The notes beneath the pieces were generated by a model. That model was not told the origin of the DNA. It saw only the letters and a program-made list of their open reading frames with translations, and ran no database searches. The translations under genes and the position numbers were made by a program. A stretch of DNA of 64,000 nt from Micromonospora fulviviridis. Its GTDB lineage: Bacteria; Actinomycetota; Actinomycetes; Mycobacteriales; Micromonosporaceae. The stretch covers positions 62,001-126,000 of the forward strand of contig NZ_BMRA01000010.1 of NCBI RefSeq assembly GCF_014648395.1, written 5' to 3'. Below, piece by piece: positions 51,898 through 60,377 of the stretch (positions are counted from its first letter, which is position 1; each line of letters starts with the position of its first letter).

Positions 51898-52587
51898 ATG
51901 AAGCGAACCATCCTGCGCCGCAGCGCCCTCGCGGGCGTCGCCCTGTCCGCTCTGCTCGTCACCGCCGCGTGCGGCGGCGGTGACGACACGGCCGGCATGC
52001 GGCACGGCAACAGCAGCCCGTCGACGAGCACCTCGTCCCCGGCCAACGCCACCTTCAACGACGCGGACGTGATGTTCGCCCAGATGATGATCCCGCACCA
52101 CCAGCAGGCGGTCGAGATGGCCGACCTGGCCCCGACCCGAGCGAGCGACCCCGAGCTGAAGGACCTGGCTGCCAAGATCAAGGCGGCGCAGGATCCGGAG
52201 ATCACCACCATGAAGGGGTGGTTGACGGCGTGGGGGAAGTCCACCGAACTCCCGAGCAACCACAGCATGCCGGGCATGAGTTCGGCGCCCGGGCACAACA
52301 TGCCGGGGATGTCGGCCTCGCCCGGTCATGACATGCCAGGCATGAACTCGAACATGCCCGGCATGATGTCCGAGCAGGAGATGGCGGACCTGACCGCGGC
52401 CAAGGCCACCGCCTTCGACAAGAAGTTCGCCGAGATGATGATCGCCCACCACAACGGCGCCATCGAGATGGCCAGGACCGAGCAGGCCAACGGCACCAAT
52501 CCCGAGGCCAAGGCGCTCGCCGCCAAGATCGCCTCGGATCAGGCCGCCGAGGTGCAGACCCTGCAGAAGATCCTCGACCGCCTCTAG
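51898..52587 (+). CDS. DUF305 lipoprotein with His/Met-rich linker
   Basis: The 229-residue protein carries a lipoprotein signal (lipobox ending Cys25, VTAAC). Two DUF305 ferritin-like helical units follow, each with an HH pair: MMIPHHQQAVEMA (His67-68) and MMIAHHNGAIEMA. Between them lies a repeat-rich linker with NMPGM/DMPGM units and several His, typical of copper-binding stretches. DUF305 proteins are copper-associated envelope proteins of unresolved function. It follows DUF6153 in one apparent operon. Confidence 0.92.
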   Translation: MKRTILRRSALAGVALSALLVTAACGGGDDTAGMRHGNSSPSTSTSSPANATFNDADVMFAQMMIPHHQQAVEMADLAPTRASDPELKDLAAKIKAAQDPEITTMKGWLTAWGKSTELPSNHSMPGMSSAPGHNMPGMSASPGHDMPGMNSNMPGMMSEQEMADLTAAKATAFDKKFAEMMIAHHNGAIEMARTEQANGTNPEAKALAAKIASDQAAEVQTLQKILDRL

Positions 52588-52724
52588 ACGGCGCCTGTCG
52601 GGCCGGGCCGGACGGCTTTCCCCACCCCACGAGAGGCTCCGTGGTCAGGACCTCACCGGGGCCGAGCGGGCCGACTCGCGCGGCCTGACCCGCACCAGCA
52701 CAAGCGGTCCCTCGCCACTCGGCG

Positions 52725-52880
52725 AGGGGCCGCGATGTGCCTCGGTGAACCTGGTGCCGGGGTCGTCGGTGTAGTCCATGCAGGTGCCGAGGTTGGTTTG
52801 TCGAAGTTCTCGTCCTGGTGGTCCAGGCCGAAGGTGTGGCCGACCTCCTGGCGGGTGACGAGGCATCGGGCCACTGCGCT
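52725..52880 (-). pseudogene. Secreted matrixin-like zinc metalloprotease, frameshifted fragment
   Basis: The minus-strand frame reads VTRQEVGHTFGLDHQDENFDKP, a zinc-binding HExxHxxGxxH-type motif in which the first His is Gln. One base is then missing and the frame continues as NLGTCMDYTDDPGTRFTEAH, the conserved segment that normally follows. Both ends of the gene are absent. The rest of the 376-bp gap (52,588-52,963) shows no other gene. Confidence 0.65.
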
Positions 52881-52963
52881 CGCCAGCAGCCGGCGCTTCC
52901 TCGGCCCGTCCTGCCGGCCTGGCGCGTCGCCCCGCGTACCCTTGCGGCACGAAGGGAGCGCAC

Positions 52964-53326
52964 GTGGCGGAGCTGGGCAGACTCGAGGCGGCAGTCATGG
53001 AGGTCCTCTGGCGGGCCGACCAACCCCTGCTGGTCAGAGACGTCCTCGACGGGCTGACCACCGACCGTGCCCTGGCCTACACGACCGTTCTCACCGTGCT
53101 CGACAACCTGCACCGCAAAGGCTGGGCCGCCCGCGAGAAGGACGGCAAGGCGTACCGCTACCGCCCTGCCGGCACCCGTGAGGAGATCACCGCCCGCACG
53201 CTGCGCCACGTGCTGGAGACCAGCACCGACCCCGATCTGGTGCTCCTGCATTTCGCCAGATCAGCCTCGAAGCGGGAACTGCACATCCTCAAGCAGGTGC
53301 TCCACGAACGGGAGCCCGAGGCGTGA
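52964..53326 (+). CDS. BlaI/MecI-family transcriptional repressor
   Basis: This 120-residue protein is a winged-helix repressor of the BlaI/MecI/CopY family: LGRLEAAVMEVLWRADQPLLVRDVLDGL, TTVLTVLDNLHRKGWAAREKDGKAYRY and a C-terminal dimerisation region. AAGGGAG precedes GTG 52964. Its stop overlaps the M56 peptidase gene, the classic repressor-protease pair. Nearby perfect repeats with TACTA/TAGTA arms (51,321 and 58,095) resemble BlaI-type operators, so it may control the copper genes around it rather than a beta-lactamase, none of which is present. Confidence 0.92.
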   Translation: MAELGRLEAAVMEVLWRADQPLLVRDVLDGLTTDRALAYTTVLTVLDNLHRKGWAAREKDGKAYRYRPAGTREEITARTLRHVLETSTDPDLVLLHFARSASKRELHILKQVLHEREPEA

Positions 53327-54246
53327 GTGTCGCGCTGGCACTGCTCGCCGGTGCCGGGATCGCTGCCTGGTGCGGTCCGGTCGCGCTGCGATTCTGCTTC
53401 CGCCACGTAGCTGACCCCGTCGCGGTGTTGCTCGGCTGGCTCGGGCTGCTCACTGCCGTGATGGTCACCTTCGCCCTGGCCGTCGCCGCGTTGCTCGCCC
53501 CTGGCGCCGCCCACGACTGGGCGCTGCATGACCTCGCCCGGCTCTGTTGGCACTGGGCGCAGCCCAGCCGCCCGCCTGCCCTCGATGAAGTCCTCGGGGC
53601 GTCCGGTGCTCTGATCATTTTCGCGGCGCTCACGAAGTTCGTCGTGTCGTGCACCCGTCGCGCGCGGTCGGCTTACCGGGCCCGGCGCGCCCACGCCGAT
53701 CTGCTGACTCTGAGCGGTGCGACGGCCGGGCCAGGCGACACCGCGGTGCTGTGGATCCCTCACCCGACCCCGTTGGCGTACAGCATCGGTGGCGCCGGCG
53801 GGATGACCGTGCTCGCCAGTTGTACCCGTGACCTGCCGGCGGACCAGCTCGCCGCGGTGATGAGCCACGAACGGGCTCACCTGCGCGAGCGTCACCACCT
53901 GCTGGTGTCCGCCGTGGAAGGGCTCGCGTCGGCGGTTCCCTGGCTGCCGCTGACCCGCGAAGCGCCGGCGGCCGTCCGCTTGCTCGTGGAGCTGCGTGCG
54001 GACGCCGCGGCGGTCCGGGAATGCGGCCAGGCGGCCGTGCGAGGTGCACTCCTGAGCTTCGCCGGCGCCCCGCACCCGCCGTCCGCCCTGTCGATGGCCG
54101 GGGGAGAGGTGGGAATTCGGCTCCAGCGACTTCAGTCGCGGACCCCGCACGGCCGCAACCTTGCGATCCGCGCCGCGCTCGCCGCGGCTGCCCTCATGGC
54201 GCCCGTGAGCATCGGCATGCTCGCTGCCGTCATCACGTGTCTCTAG
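53323..54246 (+). CDS. M56-family membrane metallopeptidase (BlaR1/MecR1-like, no sensor domain)
   Basis: The 307-residue protein has about four membrane helices and a gluzincin motif HERAH (His182-Glu183, His186) with the likely third ligand in ELRADAAAV. Unlike BlaR1/MecR1 it has no C-terminal penicillin-binding sensor; it ends shortly after the last helix. In this family the protease is expected to inactivate the BlaI-type partner upon a signal, but which signal is unknown. The GTG start overlaps the repressor stop (GTGA). Confidence 0.9.
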   Translation: MSVALALLAGAGIAAWCGPVALRFCFRHVADPVAVLLGWLGLLTAVMVTFALAVAALLAPGAAHDWALHDLARLCWHWAQPSRPPALDEVLGASGALIIFAALTKFVVSCTRRARSAYRARRAHADLLTLSGATAGPGDTAVLWIPHPTPLAYSIGGAGGMTVLASCTRDLPADQLAAVMSHERAHLRERHHLLVSAVEGLASAVPWLPLTREAPAAVRLLVELRADAAAVRECGQAAVRGALLSFAGAPHPPSALSMAGGEVGIRLQRLQSRTPHGRNLAIRAALAAAALMAPVSIGMLAAVITCL

Positions 54247-54345
54247 ACCTCCGGTGACAGCCGGGGCGGCGTGTCCCGCGTGCGGGGCGTCAACCGGCGC
54301 CGCAACCGGCTTCACGGTCGCTGGTCGGATGCGCCTGTAGCCGGG

Positions 54346-54627
54346 TCACTCCACGAGCTGGTAGCCGGCCCGCTGCACGACGGCGCGGACGTCGTCGGTG
54401 TCCAGAGGGTTGGCGCTGAGAACAGTGATGGTGCCCGCGGCGACGTCGGCCTGGACATCGGTTACGCCCGTGATCTCGGAGACGTGCCCGGTCACCTTCT
54501 TGGCGCAGCCGCCGCAGGTCATGCCCGACACCTGATAGGTGCTCCGGGCGCCGGTGGTGTCTGCGGCCGTGGGGGCGCTGTCGATCGTGACGGTGCCGCA
54601 GCCGCAGCTCGATTCATTGCCGCACAT
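54346..54627 (-). CDS. Heavy-metal-associated (CopZ-like) copper chaperone
   Basis: This 93-residue protein contains one HMA domain with the copper site GMTCGGC (Cys38, Cys41), SEITGVTDVQADVAAGTITVL and AVVQRAGYQLV. The N-terminus adds three Cys (MCGNESSCGCG), possibly further metal ligands. It should carry Cu(I) to a P-type ATPase or sensor. A GAGGAG SD supports ATG 54627. It is divergent from the MFS gene, and G-tract sites in between suggest copper-responsive control. Confidence 0.93.
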   Translation of the reverse strand: MCGNESSCGCGTVTIDSAPTAADTTGARSTYQVSGMTCGGCAKKVTGHVSEITGVTDVQADVAAGTITVLSANPLDTDDVRAVVQRAGYQLVE

Positions 54628-54722
54628 GTGGATCTCCTCGGTGTTTGCAGACGATGCCGTCGACGGGTGCGCAGGGTCCGTCCGGGGACGGGCCAGCGGT
54701 GCGTGGCTGGACAGGGCCCAAC

Positions 54723-54739
54723 ATACCCCACCCCCGTAT
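54723..54739. promoter_or_regulatory. Possible second CsoR-like G-tract site
   Basis: ATACCCCACCCCCGTAT has ATAC/GTAT arms around C-tracts and lies about 100 bp upstream of the copper chaperone gene. It is not a perfect CsoR palindrome. Confidence 0.35.
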
Positions 54740-54795
54740 ACGTCTCAACACTTCGGAGCATCGCCTTACCGAAAGGTGGATATAGGCCGCATCAC

Positions 54796-54854
54796 TTGAC
54801 GATCAATACGGGTAGGGGGTAGAACTTTGCCACTACCCATACCCCCTAGGGGTA
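54796..54854 (+). promoter_or_regulatory. Promoter with CsoR-like operator upstream of MFS gene
   Basis: A good -35 (TTGACG, 54,796) and a weaker -10 (TAGAAC, 54,820) are 18 bp apart. Just downstream, TACCCCCTAGGGGTA (54,840-54,854) contains the perfect CCCCTAGGGG palindrome typical of CsoR-family copper-sensor operators. A G-rich GGGTAGGGGG lies between -35 and -10. No CsoR gene is in the window. Confidence 0.6.
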
Positions 54855-54872
54855 ATTGAAGGAGTCGCTGCC

Positions 54873-56294
54873 ATGTCATCCGCCGCCAAGCGCTGGTGGG
54901 CCCTCGGACTCATCGCCCTCGCCCAGTTCATGGTCATCATGGACACCTCGATCATCGGCGTCGCACTACCACGCATACAGGCTGACCTCGGCTTCTCACC
55001 CGAGAACCTGTCCTGGGTCTTCAATGCCTACGTCGTCGCGTTCGGCGGCCTGCTCCTGCTCGGCGGCCGACTGTCCGACCTGCTCGGTGCCCGCCGCATG
55101 TTCGCCGCCGGCTGGCTCATCCTGCTCATCGGTTCGGCCGTCGCCGGCCTGGCCGACAGCGTCGCCGTCGAACTCACCGCCCGCGCTGTGCAAGGCGCCG
55201 GCGCCGCACTGATCGCCCCGTCGGCGCTCACCCTGCTGATGATGCTGTTCGGCGCCGAACCCAGGGAACTCACCCGGGCCCTCGCCCTGTACGGCGCGGC
55301 CGCACCCGCCGGCGGAACCGCCGGCGTCTTCCTCGGCGGCGTCATCACCGAATACATCAGCTGGCCCTGGGTCTTCTACATCAACATCCCGATCGCCGTC
55401 CTTGCGCTGCTGGCCACCCCGGCCCTCATGCCCACCGGGGGTACCCGCCGCGGGTCCCTGGACGTCCTCGGCGCCCTGACGGTGACCGTCGGCCTCGGCG
55501 CCGCCGTCTACGGAATCGTCCGCGCCCCCGAGGTCGGCTGGACCTCCGGGCAGACCTGGCTGGTCCTCGCCGCAGCCGTCGTCGCCCTGGCCGCCTTCGT
55601 CGCCATCCAGGCGTCCCGGCGCGAGCCGCTGATGCGCCTGTCGATCTTCCGCGCTCCGAACCTCGCCGCCGCCAACATCGCCCAACTGCTGCTCGGCGCG
55701 GCCTGGATCCCGATGTGGTTCTTCCTCAACCTCTACCTGCAGCAGGTCCTCGGCTACAGCGCCTTCCCCAGCGGCGCCGCGCTGCTGCCGATGACGATCC
55801 TCATCATGATCGGCATGATCGCGCTCGCCCCGCGGGCCATCGCCCGGTTCGGCGCGAAGCCGATGGTGGTCACCGGCCTCGCGATCCTCGCCATCGGGCT
55901 CGGCTGGCTCGCCCTGGTACGCCCCGACGGCAGCTACACCGTCGACGTCCTGCCGGCTTCACTGGTCGCCGCGCTGGGCATGTCGCTGGCGTTCATCCCG
56001 TCGCTCGGCACGGCGATCTCCAGCGCCCGACCCGAGGAAGGTGGACTCGCCTCCGGCATCGTCAACACCAGCTACCAGGTCGGCTCGGCGCTCGGTCTGG
56101 CCGCGATGACCGCGGTCGCCTCCGCCGCCGGCGCAGACCGGCTCGGCGACCTGCCCGCCCTCACCGACGGCTACTCCGCCGCCTTCATCGGCGCCGGGAT
56201 CATCGCCGCCGCAGGCGCGGTCACCGCCGGGCTCACCCTGCGCGGCGCCCGGCGGCAGCCGGCCGACGACGCCCAACCCGTGAGCGTCGCCTGA
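54873..56294 (+). CDS. MFS drug-type exporter, DHA2 (EmrB/QacA) family
   Basis: This 473-residue transporter has about 14 predicted helices. Its family motifs are FMVIMDTSIIGVALPRIQADLG in helix 1 and LLLLGGRLSDLLGARRMF in the first cytoplasmic loop, with GAALIAPSALTLL further on. The substrate may be a drug, dye or metal complex. AAGGAG 7 bp before the ATG supports the start. The CsoR-like operator just upstream suggests induction by copper. It resembles the second MFS protein at 58,828. A 14-bp-stem terminator follows. Confidence 0.9.
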   Translation: MSSAAKRWWALGLIALAQFMVIMDTSIIGVALPRIQADLGFSPENLSWVFNAYVVAFGGLLLLGGRLSDLLGARRMFAAGWLILLIGSAVAGLADSVAVELTARAVQGAGAALIAPSALTLLMMLFGAEPRELTRALALYGAAAPAGGTAGVFLGGVITEYISWPWVFYINIPIAVLALLATPALMPTGGTRRGSLDVLGALTVTVGLGAAVYGIVRAPEVGWTSGQTWLVLAAAVVALAAFVAIQASRREPLMRLSIFRAPNLAAANIAQLLLGAAWIPMWFFLNLYLQQVLGYSAFPSGAALLPMTILIMIGMIALAPRAIARFGAKPMVVTGLAILAIGLGWLALVRPDGSYTVDVLPASLVAALGMSLAFIPSLGTAISSARPEEGGLASGIVNTSYQVGSALGLAAMTAVASAAGADRLGDLPALTDGYSAAFIGAGIIAAAGAVTAGLTLRGARRQPADDAQPVSVA

Positions 56295-56326
56295 TCCGAA
56301 CCGACACCATCGACCGCCCACCGGAT

Positions 56327-56362
56327 GCCGGTGGATCAGCCCGAGGAGGCTGATCCACCGGC
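56327..56362. terminator. Strong bidirectional terminator
   Basis: A perfect 14-bp stem (GCCGGTGGATCAGC / GCTGATCCACCGGC) with an 8-nt loop separates the convergent MFS and CopC-CopD genes. Confidence 0.85.
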
Positions 56363-56407
56363 GCCGACCTGCGACGAGCGCCGAGTCGACCAACGCGCTC
56401 GTGCCGG

Positions 56408-58084
56408 CTACGTCTCGGCGTTGACGAGGATGGCGGTGACCAGCAGGACGGCCACCATCAGCAGCGCTTCGACCAGGACGGTGCGGCGTAGCCGAAGAGT
56501 GCCGTCCATCCCTGGGTCGTCGAGCCGGGGCACCACACGCCTGCTGTTGTGGAACCCGACAACGGCAACAACCGCCACCAGGGCAAGTTTGACAAGAAGC
56601 ACCCGGCCCCAGCTGGTGGTCACGAGATGGACCGGCCGCTCCAGGATCGCCAGGGTCAGCGCGACACCGGCGACACCCGTGAGCGTTACCGCAGCGGTGG
56701 CCGGTATGGAGAAGCGCAACGCCATCTCGGCGGCGCCCGTCGGTGCGCCCGTGCGGGCGCGGCCGAGCAGGAGCGCGGCCAGGAGCAGAACCCCGCCGAC
56801 CCACACTGCGGCGGCGATGGTGTGGGCGACGTCGGCCGCCACGACGACGACCCGAGGTTCCGCGGTGACGGTGTGCCCGTCGAGCAAGAAGGAACCCAGT
56901 AGCAGGGCCACGGTGAGACCCAGGAGCACAGGGCGGACCGCTCGCGCTCGCACCCGCCGGACGCCGTCGCCGGTCGTCCCATCAGCGGCAGGCGTCACCA
57001 GGTTCCGAGAGTCGGTGGGTATCGCGGCAACGGTCGGAACGGCGTGACGCCCGACCGCGTGTCGACCCCGGATCAGCGCCGCTTCGAGTGAACCCGACAC
57101 GAGCAGGCCGGCCGCGCCGGTGAACCGCAGGGCCAGACTGGCGGCCACCGGCGTCTGGCTGAGCGCGGCCAACGCCGGGACGCTGGCCGCCGAGGCGAAG
57201 GTGCCCTGCTCGCTGAAGACCGCCGCGAGTGCAGCCAACTCAAGGCCCGCTCCGGCCGCCACGGTCAGCCCAGCCGCCCGCACCCATACCTGCACCACCC
57301 GGATGTCACTGCGAGTGCCGACCAAGGTGGTCAACGCGAAGACGAGACCACCGACACCGAGCAGGATCGCCGCGTAGGAAAGCCACCGCCCGACGGCGCC
57401 GACGAACCGTACGGGCTCCTGTTCCGCATCAGCGGTATGGCCGACGGCGTGTCCGCCGGAGTGGGCGGGTGGCGAGGCCGAGGGCAGGCCATGGCCGGCG
57501 TGTCCGTGCGGGCCGTTGGATGCCTGGGGACTGGCGGTCGCTCCGGCCGACGGGGGAGGCGAGGCCACCGCGAAGGTGAGGACACCGGTCAGCGGGTGGG
57601 CGTCCGGGGCTGCGACATTCCATCGCAGCTTGAACGTGCCGCCGGTCAGGGGAACGCTCGGGTGAACCAACCAGGTACGGCCACCGTCGGGGGTGTGGCT
57701 GGTCACCGGTACGACGTTGCCCGTGCCGTCGGAGAGCTTGAATCCAGCTCCGGTGGGCGTGCCGGCGGCACTGAACGTCAGCCGGATCTCCGCAACGGCA
57801 TCGACCCGCGCGCCGTCGGCCGGCACAGCCTTCAACAGCTTGAAGTGCGCGGCGGCGGGGGAGGCGAACGCGAGCGCCACGATGAGGGCGGGAAACAGCG
57901 CCAGCCACACCCGTAGTGCCCAGAGTGCGGCGCGACGTGCTGACAACTGTTCGGCAGGACCCGATGCGGCGGCAGGCAAGGTCAGGCCGCCCGGCGACGC
58001 CGCTGGAAAGGCGCTGTCGATCCTTTCGCCGAGGAGGCGTGGACCCGACGCCCACACATTGCTCCTACCGGATGCGGTCGCCAT
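56408..58084 (-). CDS. Copper-resistance CopC-CopD fusion protein
   Basis: The protein is about 558 residues. A CopC domain follows the signal region: it begins at His80 in PAAAHFKLLKAVPADGA, the N-terminal copper-binding His, and contains NVAAPDAHPLTG. A His-rich linker (GPHGHAGHGLPSASPPAHSGGHAVGHT) comes next, then the eight-helix CopD domain with DVAHTIAAAVWVGGVLLL. CopC-CopD fusions take up copper across the membrane. ATG 58084 gives a 45-residue basic N-terminal tail before the signal helix, so an internal start is possible; no SD is visible. The CTACTA-N8-TAGTAG site lies 10 bp upstream of this ATG. Confidence 0.88.
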   Translation of the reverse strand: MATASGRSNVWASGPRLLGERIDSAFPAASPGGLTLPAAASGPAEQLSARRAALWALRVWLALFPALIVALAFASPAAAHFKLLKAVPADGARVDAVAEIRLTFSAAGTPTGAGFKLSDGTGNVVPVTSHTPDGGRTWLVHPSVPLTGGTFKLRWNVAAPDAHPLTGVLTFAVASPPPSAGATASPQASNGPHGHAGHGLPSASPPAHSGGHAVGHTADAEQEPVRFVGAVGRWLSYAAILLGVGGLVFALTTLVGTRSDIRVVQVWVRAAGLTVAAGAGLELAALAAVFSEQGTFASAASVPALAALSQTPVAASLALRFTGAAGLLVSGSLEAALIRGRHAVGRHAVPTVAAIPTDSRNLVTPAADGTTGDGVRRVRARAVRPVLLGLTVALLLGSFLLDGHTVTAEPRVVVVAADVAHTIAAAVWVGGVLLLAALLLGRARTGAPTGAAEMALRFSIPATAAVTLTGVAGVALTLAILERPVHLVTTSWGRVLLVKLALVAVVAVVGFHNSRRVVPRLDDPGMDGTLRLRRTVLVEALLMVAVLLVTAILVNAET

Positions 58085-58094
58085 CCTAGGGCAA

Positions 58095-58114
58095 CTACTA
58101 CCCACACATAGTAG
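58095..58114 (-). promoter_or_regulatory. Inverted-repeat operator, CTACTA-N8-TAGTAG, copy 2
   Basis: Read towards the CopC-CopD gene the site is CTACTATGTGTGGGTAGTAG. Like copy 1 it carries TACTAT as a possible -10 element in the left arm. It lies 10 bp before ATG 58084, so a leaderless transcript blocked by a repressor is plausible. Confidence 0.75.
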
Positions 58115-58137
58115 GGCCGCCAACTGCTGGTGGCTGC

Positions 58138-58743
58138 TCAGGCGGGAACGCGGCTGCCGGGCGGAGTGAAGGCGGCCAGTACGGTGGCGGTGATGAACGC
58201 CGGCGCCTCCTCCATGTCCAGGCGGCCGGCGTTGATCTCGTCGGCGGCATTGTGCATCACGCTGTGCATGACGCCGACCAGCCAGGGAGTCGAGAGGTCG
58301 CTGCGGAAAATTCCCTCCTCCTGGCCGCGCCTGACGAGGCCTTCGACGCGCTCCACCGGCCCGGCGTGCAGCTCACGGATGCGGCCAGGTGGAAGAACCT
58401 CCTGAGCCGCCAGCAGGAGGGACCGGGACTGGTTCACCAGTAGCCAGCTGGAATGGATCAGCCGGGTGAGTGCCTGCCTCGGGTCGCCGCTCAGGTCGAC
58501 CGCGTCGAGGGCGCTGTGGCCCTCGTCGATGGCCCGAGCGAGCGCCGCCTGAACCAGATCGGCGCGGTTCGGGAAGTGACCGTAGAGCGTGACCCTGCCG
58601 ACGCCCGCGGCTTTGGCGATCTCGCTGACGCTGGCCTCCGGGTTGCGGCTCAGGGCCTTCACGGCGGCCTCAAGGATCGCCGCGATGCTGCGCTGCGCAT
58701 CGGCCCGCCTGCCCGGCGTCTTCGCCTGCCCCGTTGCCGCCAC
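58138..58743 (-). CDS. TetR-family transcriptional regulator
   Basis: This 201-residue TetR regulator has its HTH at about residues 15-60 (RSIAAILEAAVKALSRNPEASVSEIAKAAGVGRVTLYGHFPNRADLV) and a helical ligand domain. GTG 58743 was chosen because AAGGGAG lies 5 bp upstream; the frame extends 16 codons further. It is divergent from the MFS gene at 58,828, so it most likely represses that pump. Confidence 0.9.
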   Translation of the reverse strand: MAATGQAKTPGRRADAQRSIAAILEAAVKALSRNPEASVSEIAKAAGVGRVTLYGHFPNRADLVQAALARAIDEGHSALDAVDLSGDPRQALTRLIHSSWLLVNQSRSLLLAAQEVLPPGRIRELHAGPVERVEGLVRRGQEEGIFRSDLSTPWLVGVMHSVMHNAADEINAGRLDMEEAPAFITATVLAAFTPPGSRVPA

Positions 58744-58759
58744 CCGGACTCCCTTGTCG

Positions 58760-58777
58760 AACACTGCTGTACGAGTT
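58760..58777. promoter_or_regulatory. Possible TetR operator, GTAC-N8-GTAC
   Basis: CTGTAC is repeated across the intergenic region (TGTACGAGTTACTGTAC) between the divergent TetR and MFS genes. The arms are short, so this is only suggestive. Confidence 0.35.
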
Positions 58778-58827
58778 ACTGTACCCGACACAACTCAAAC
58801 ACAGCTGTTCGAATTGGGGGCCACTCC

Positions 58828-60240
58828 GTGTCCGCTCAGGCCGTCGACCAACCCGACACCTTCGCCGCCGACCCACGCCGCTGGCGCCTGCTGGCACTGC
58901 TCGGCGTCGCGCAGTTCATGCTCATCCTGGATGTCACCGTGGTGGCGATCGCGCTGCCGCACATCGGCACGGACCTCGGCCTGGAACGCGACACACTGAC
59001 CTGGGTCGTCAGTGCGTACACCTTGATGTTCGGCGGCCTGATGCTGCTCGGCGGGAGGGCGGCCGATCTCTTCGGCGCCCGCCGCGTGGTCCTGCTCGGC
59101 CTGCTCGTGTTCACGGCCGCGTCCCTGGTCACCGGTCTGGCCCCGGGTGCCGCTCTGCTGATCGGCGGCCGAGTCGCGCAAGGTGTCGGTGCGGCGTTGC
59201 TGTCGCCTGCGGCGCTGTCGGTGGTCACGAGAACCTTCCACGGGAACGAACGCAACAAGGCCCTCGGCGTGTGGTCCGCGCTCGGCGGCGGCGGCTCGGC
59301 GATCGGTGTTCTGCTCGGCGGCGTACTGACCGCAGGCCCTGGTTGGCAGTGGGTGTTCTACATCAATGTGCCCATCGGCCTGATCGTGCTGGTGGCACTG
59401 GCCCGGATGCTGCCGGCGCACCTGTCGCCGGCAACCCGGGCACGTCTCGATGTGCCAGGCGCCATCCTCGTCACCGCCGCAACCGGCACGGCGATCTACG
59501 CGCTGATCAACGCCGGCGACCGCGGCTGGTTGACCGCGACGACCCTCGGGACGCTGGCCGGTGCCGTCGTCCTCTACGTCGTGTTCGCCGTCGTGCAACG
59601 CACCGTGCGCTCACCCCTGATGGACCTGCGGATCCTGAGCCGCCGGCCGGTTGCCGCCGGCACGTTCCTCATCCTGGCAGCGACGGCTCTGATGATCGCG
59701 GTGTTCTTCCTCGGGTCGTTCTACCTGCAACACCACAAGGGTTACGGGGCTCTGCGCACCGGGCTGCTGTTCCTGCCGGTCGCCCTGGCAACGATCGTCG
59801 GAGCCCAGGTCGCCGGTCACCTCATCGGCCGCCTCGGTGCCCGGCCGGTCGCCGCCGCTGGCCTTGCGATCGCCGCGCTCGGCACCGCGCTCCCCGCGTT
59901 CTGGGACAGCGCGGCTGCGATGGTGACCGGGATCAGCGTCGGCGCAGCGGGCATCGGCGCCGCCTTCGTTGCCGCCTCCACAACTGCCCTGGCACAGGTC
60001 GCTCATCACGAAGCCGGACTGGCCTCGGGTCTCCTCAGCACCTTCCACGAGTTCGGCGCCGCCCTCGGCGTCGCAGTGGTGTCCAGCATCGCGGCGGCGA
60101 GTATCGCTGGCAGCAGCAGCGTCGGCTTCACCCGTGCCTTCACCTTCGCTGCGGCGACGGCCGCTGCGGCGGCGGTCGTGTCGCTGCTCATCGTCCCGAA
60201 CCTGAAGCCACCCACGGGTGCGAAGGCCCATGCGCACTGA
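58828..60240 (+). CDS. MFS drug-type exporter, DHA2 (EmrB/QacA) family
   Basis: This 470-residue transporter has about 14 helices and family motifs FMLILDVTVVAIALPHIGTDLG, LMLLGGRAADLFGARRVV and QGVGAALLSPAALSVVTRTF. It is a paralogue in style of the MFS protein at 54,873. The divergent TetR gene suggests ligand-induced efflux. GTG 58828 has a GGGGG SD-like sequence upstream; the longer upstream frame runs through the TetR gene. Confidence 0.92.
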   Translation: MSAQAVDQPDTFAADPRRWRLLALLGVAQFMLILDVTVVAIALPHIGTDLGLERDTLTWVVSAYTLMFGGLMLLGGRAADLFGARRVVLLGLLVFTAASLVTGLAPGAALLIGGRVAQGVGAALLSPAALSVVTRTFHGNERNKALGVWSALGGGGSAIGVLLGGVLTAGPGWQWVFYINVPIGLIVLVALARMLPAHLSPATRARLDVPGAILVTAATGTAIYALINAGDRGWLTATTLGTLAGAVVLYVVFAVVQRTVRSPLMDLRILSRRPVAAGTFLILAATALMIAVFFLGSFYLQHHKGYGALRTGLLFLPVALATIVGAQVAGHLIGRLGARPVAAAGLAIAALGTALPAFWDSAAAMVTGISVGAAGIGAAFVAASTTALAQVAHHEAGLASGLLSTFHEFGAALGVAVVSSIAAASIAGSSSVGFTRAFTFAAATAAAAAVVSLLIVPNLKPPTGAKAHAH

Positions 60241-60377
60241 ACGGACTCCGCCGCCTGCCCGGAGCGCCTCTTCGGGCCGCTGTGGAACCGAGGACCGTCC
60301 GGTGGTGTCGCGTGCTGCTGCCGGCGGCTTCGGGCGACCCGGATCTGCGGCATCGTGCTCAACCAGCTCTGCTGGCG

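Noticed and set aside
52255..52375. Short tandem DNA repeats in the DUF305 gene
   Set aside because: They encode the His/Met-rich PGM linker of the lipoprotein and are not an independent element.
52964..54246. BlaI-M56 pair as a beta-lactam resistance system
   Set aside because: No beta-lactamase or PBP2a gene is near, and the M56 protein lacks a penicillin-binding sensor domain.
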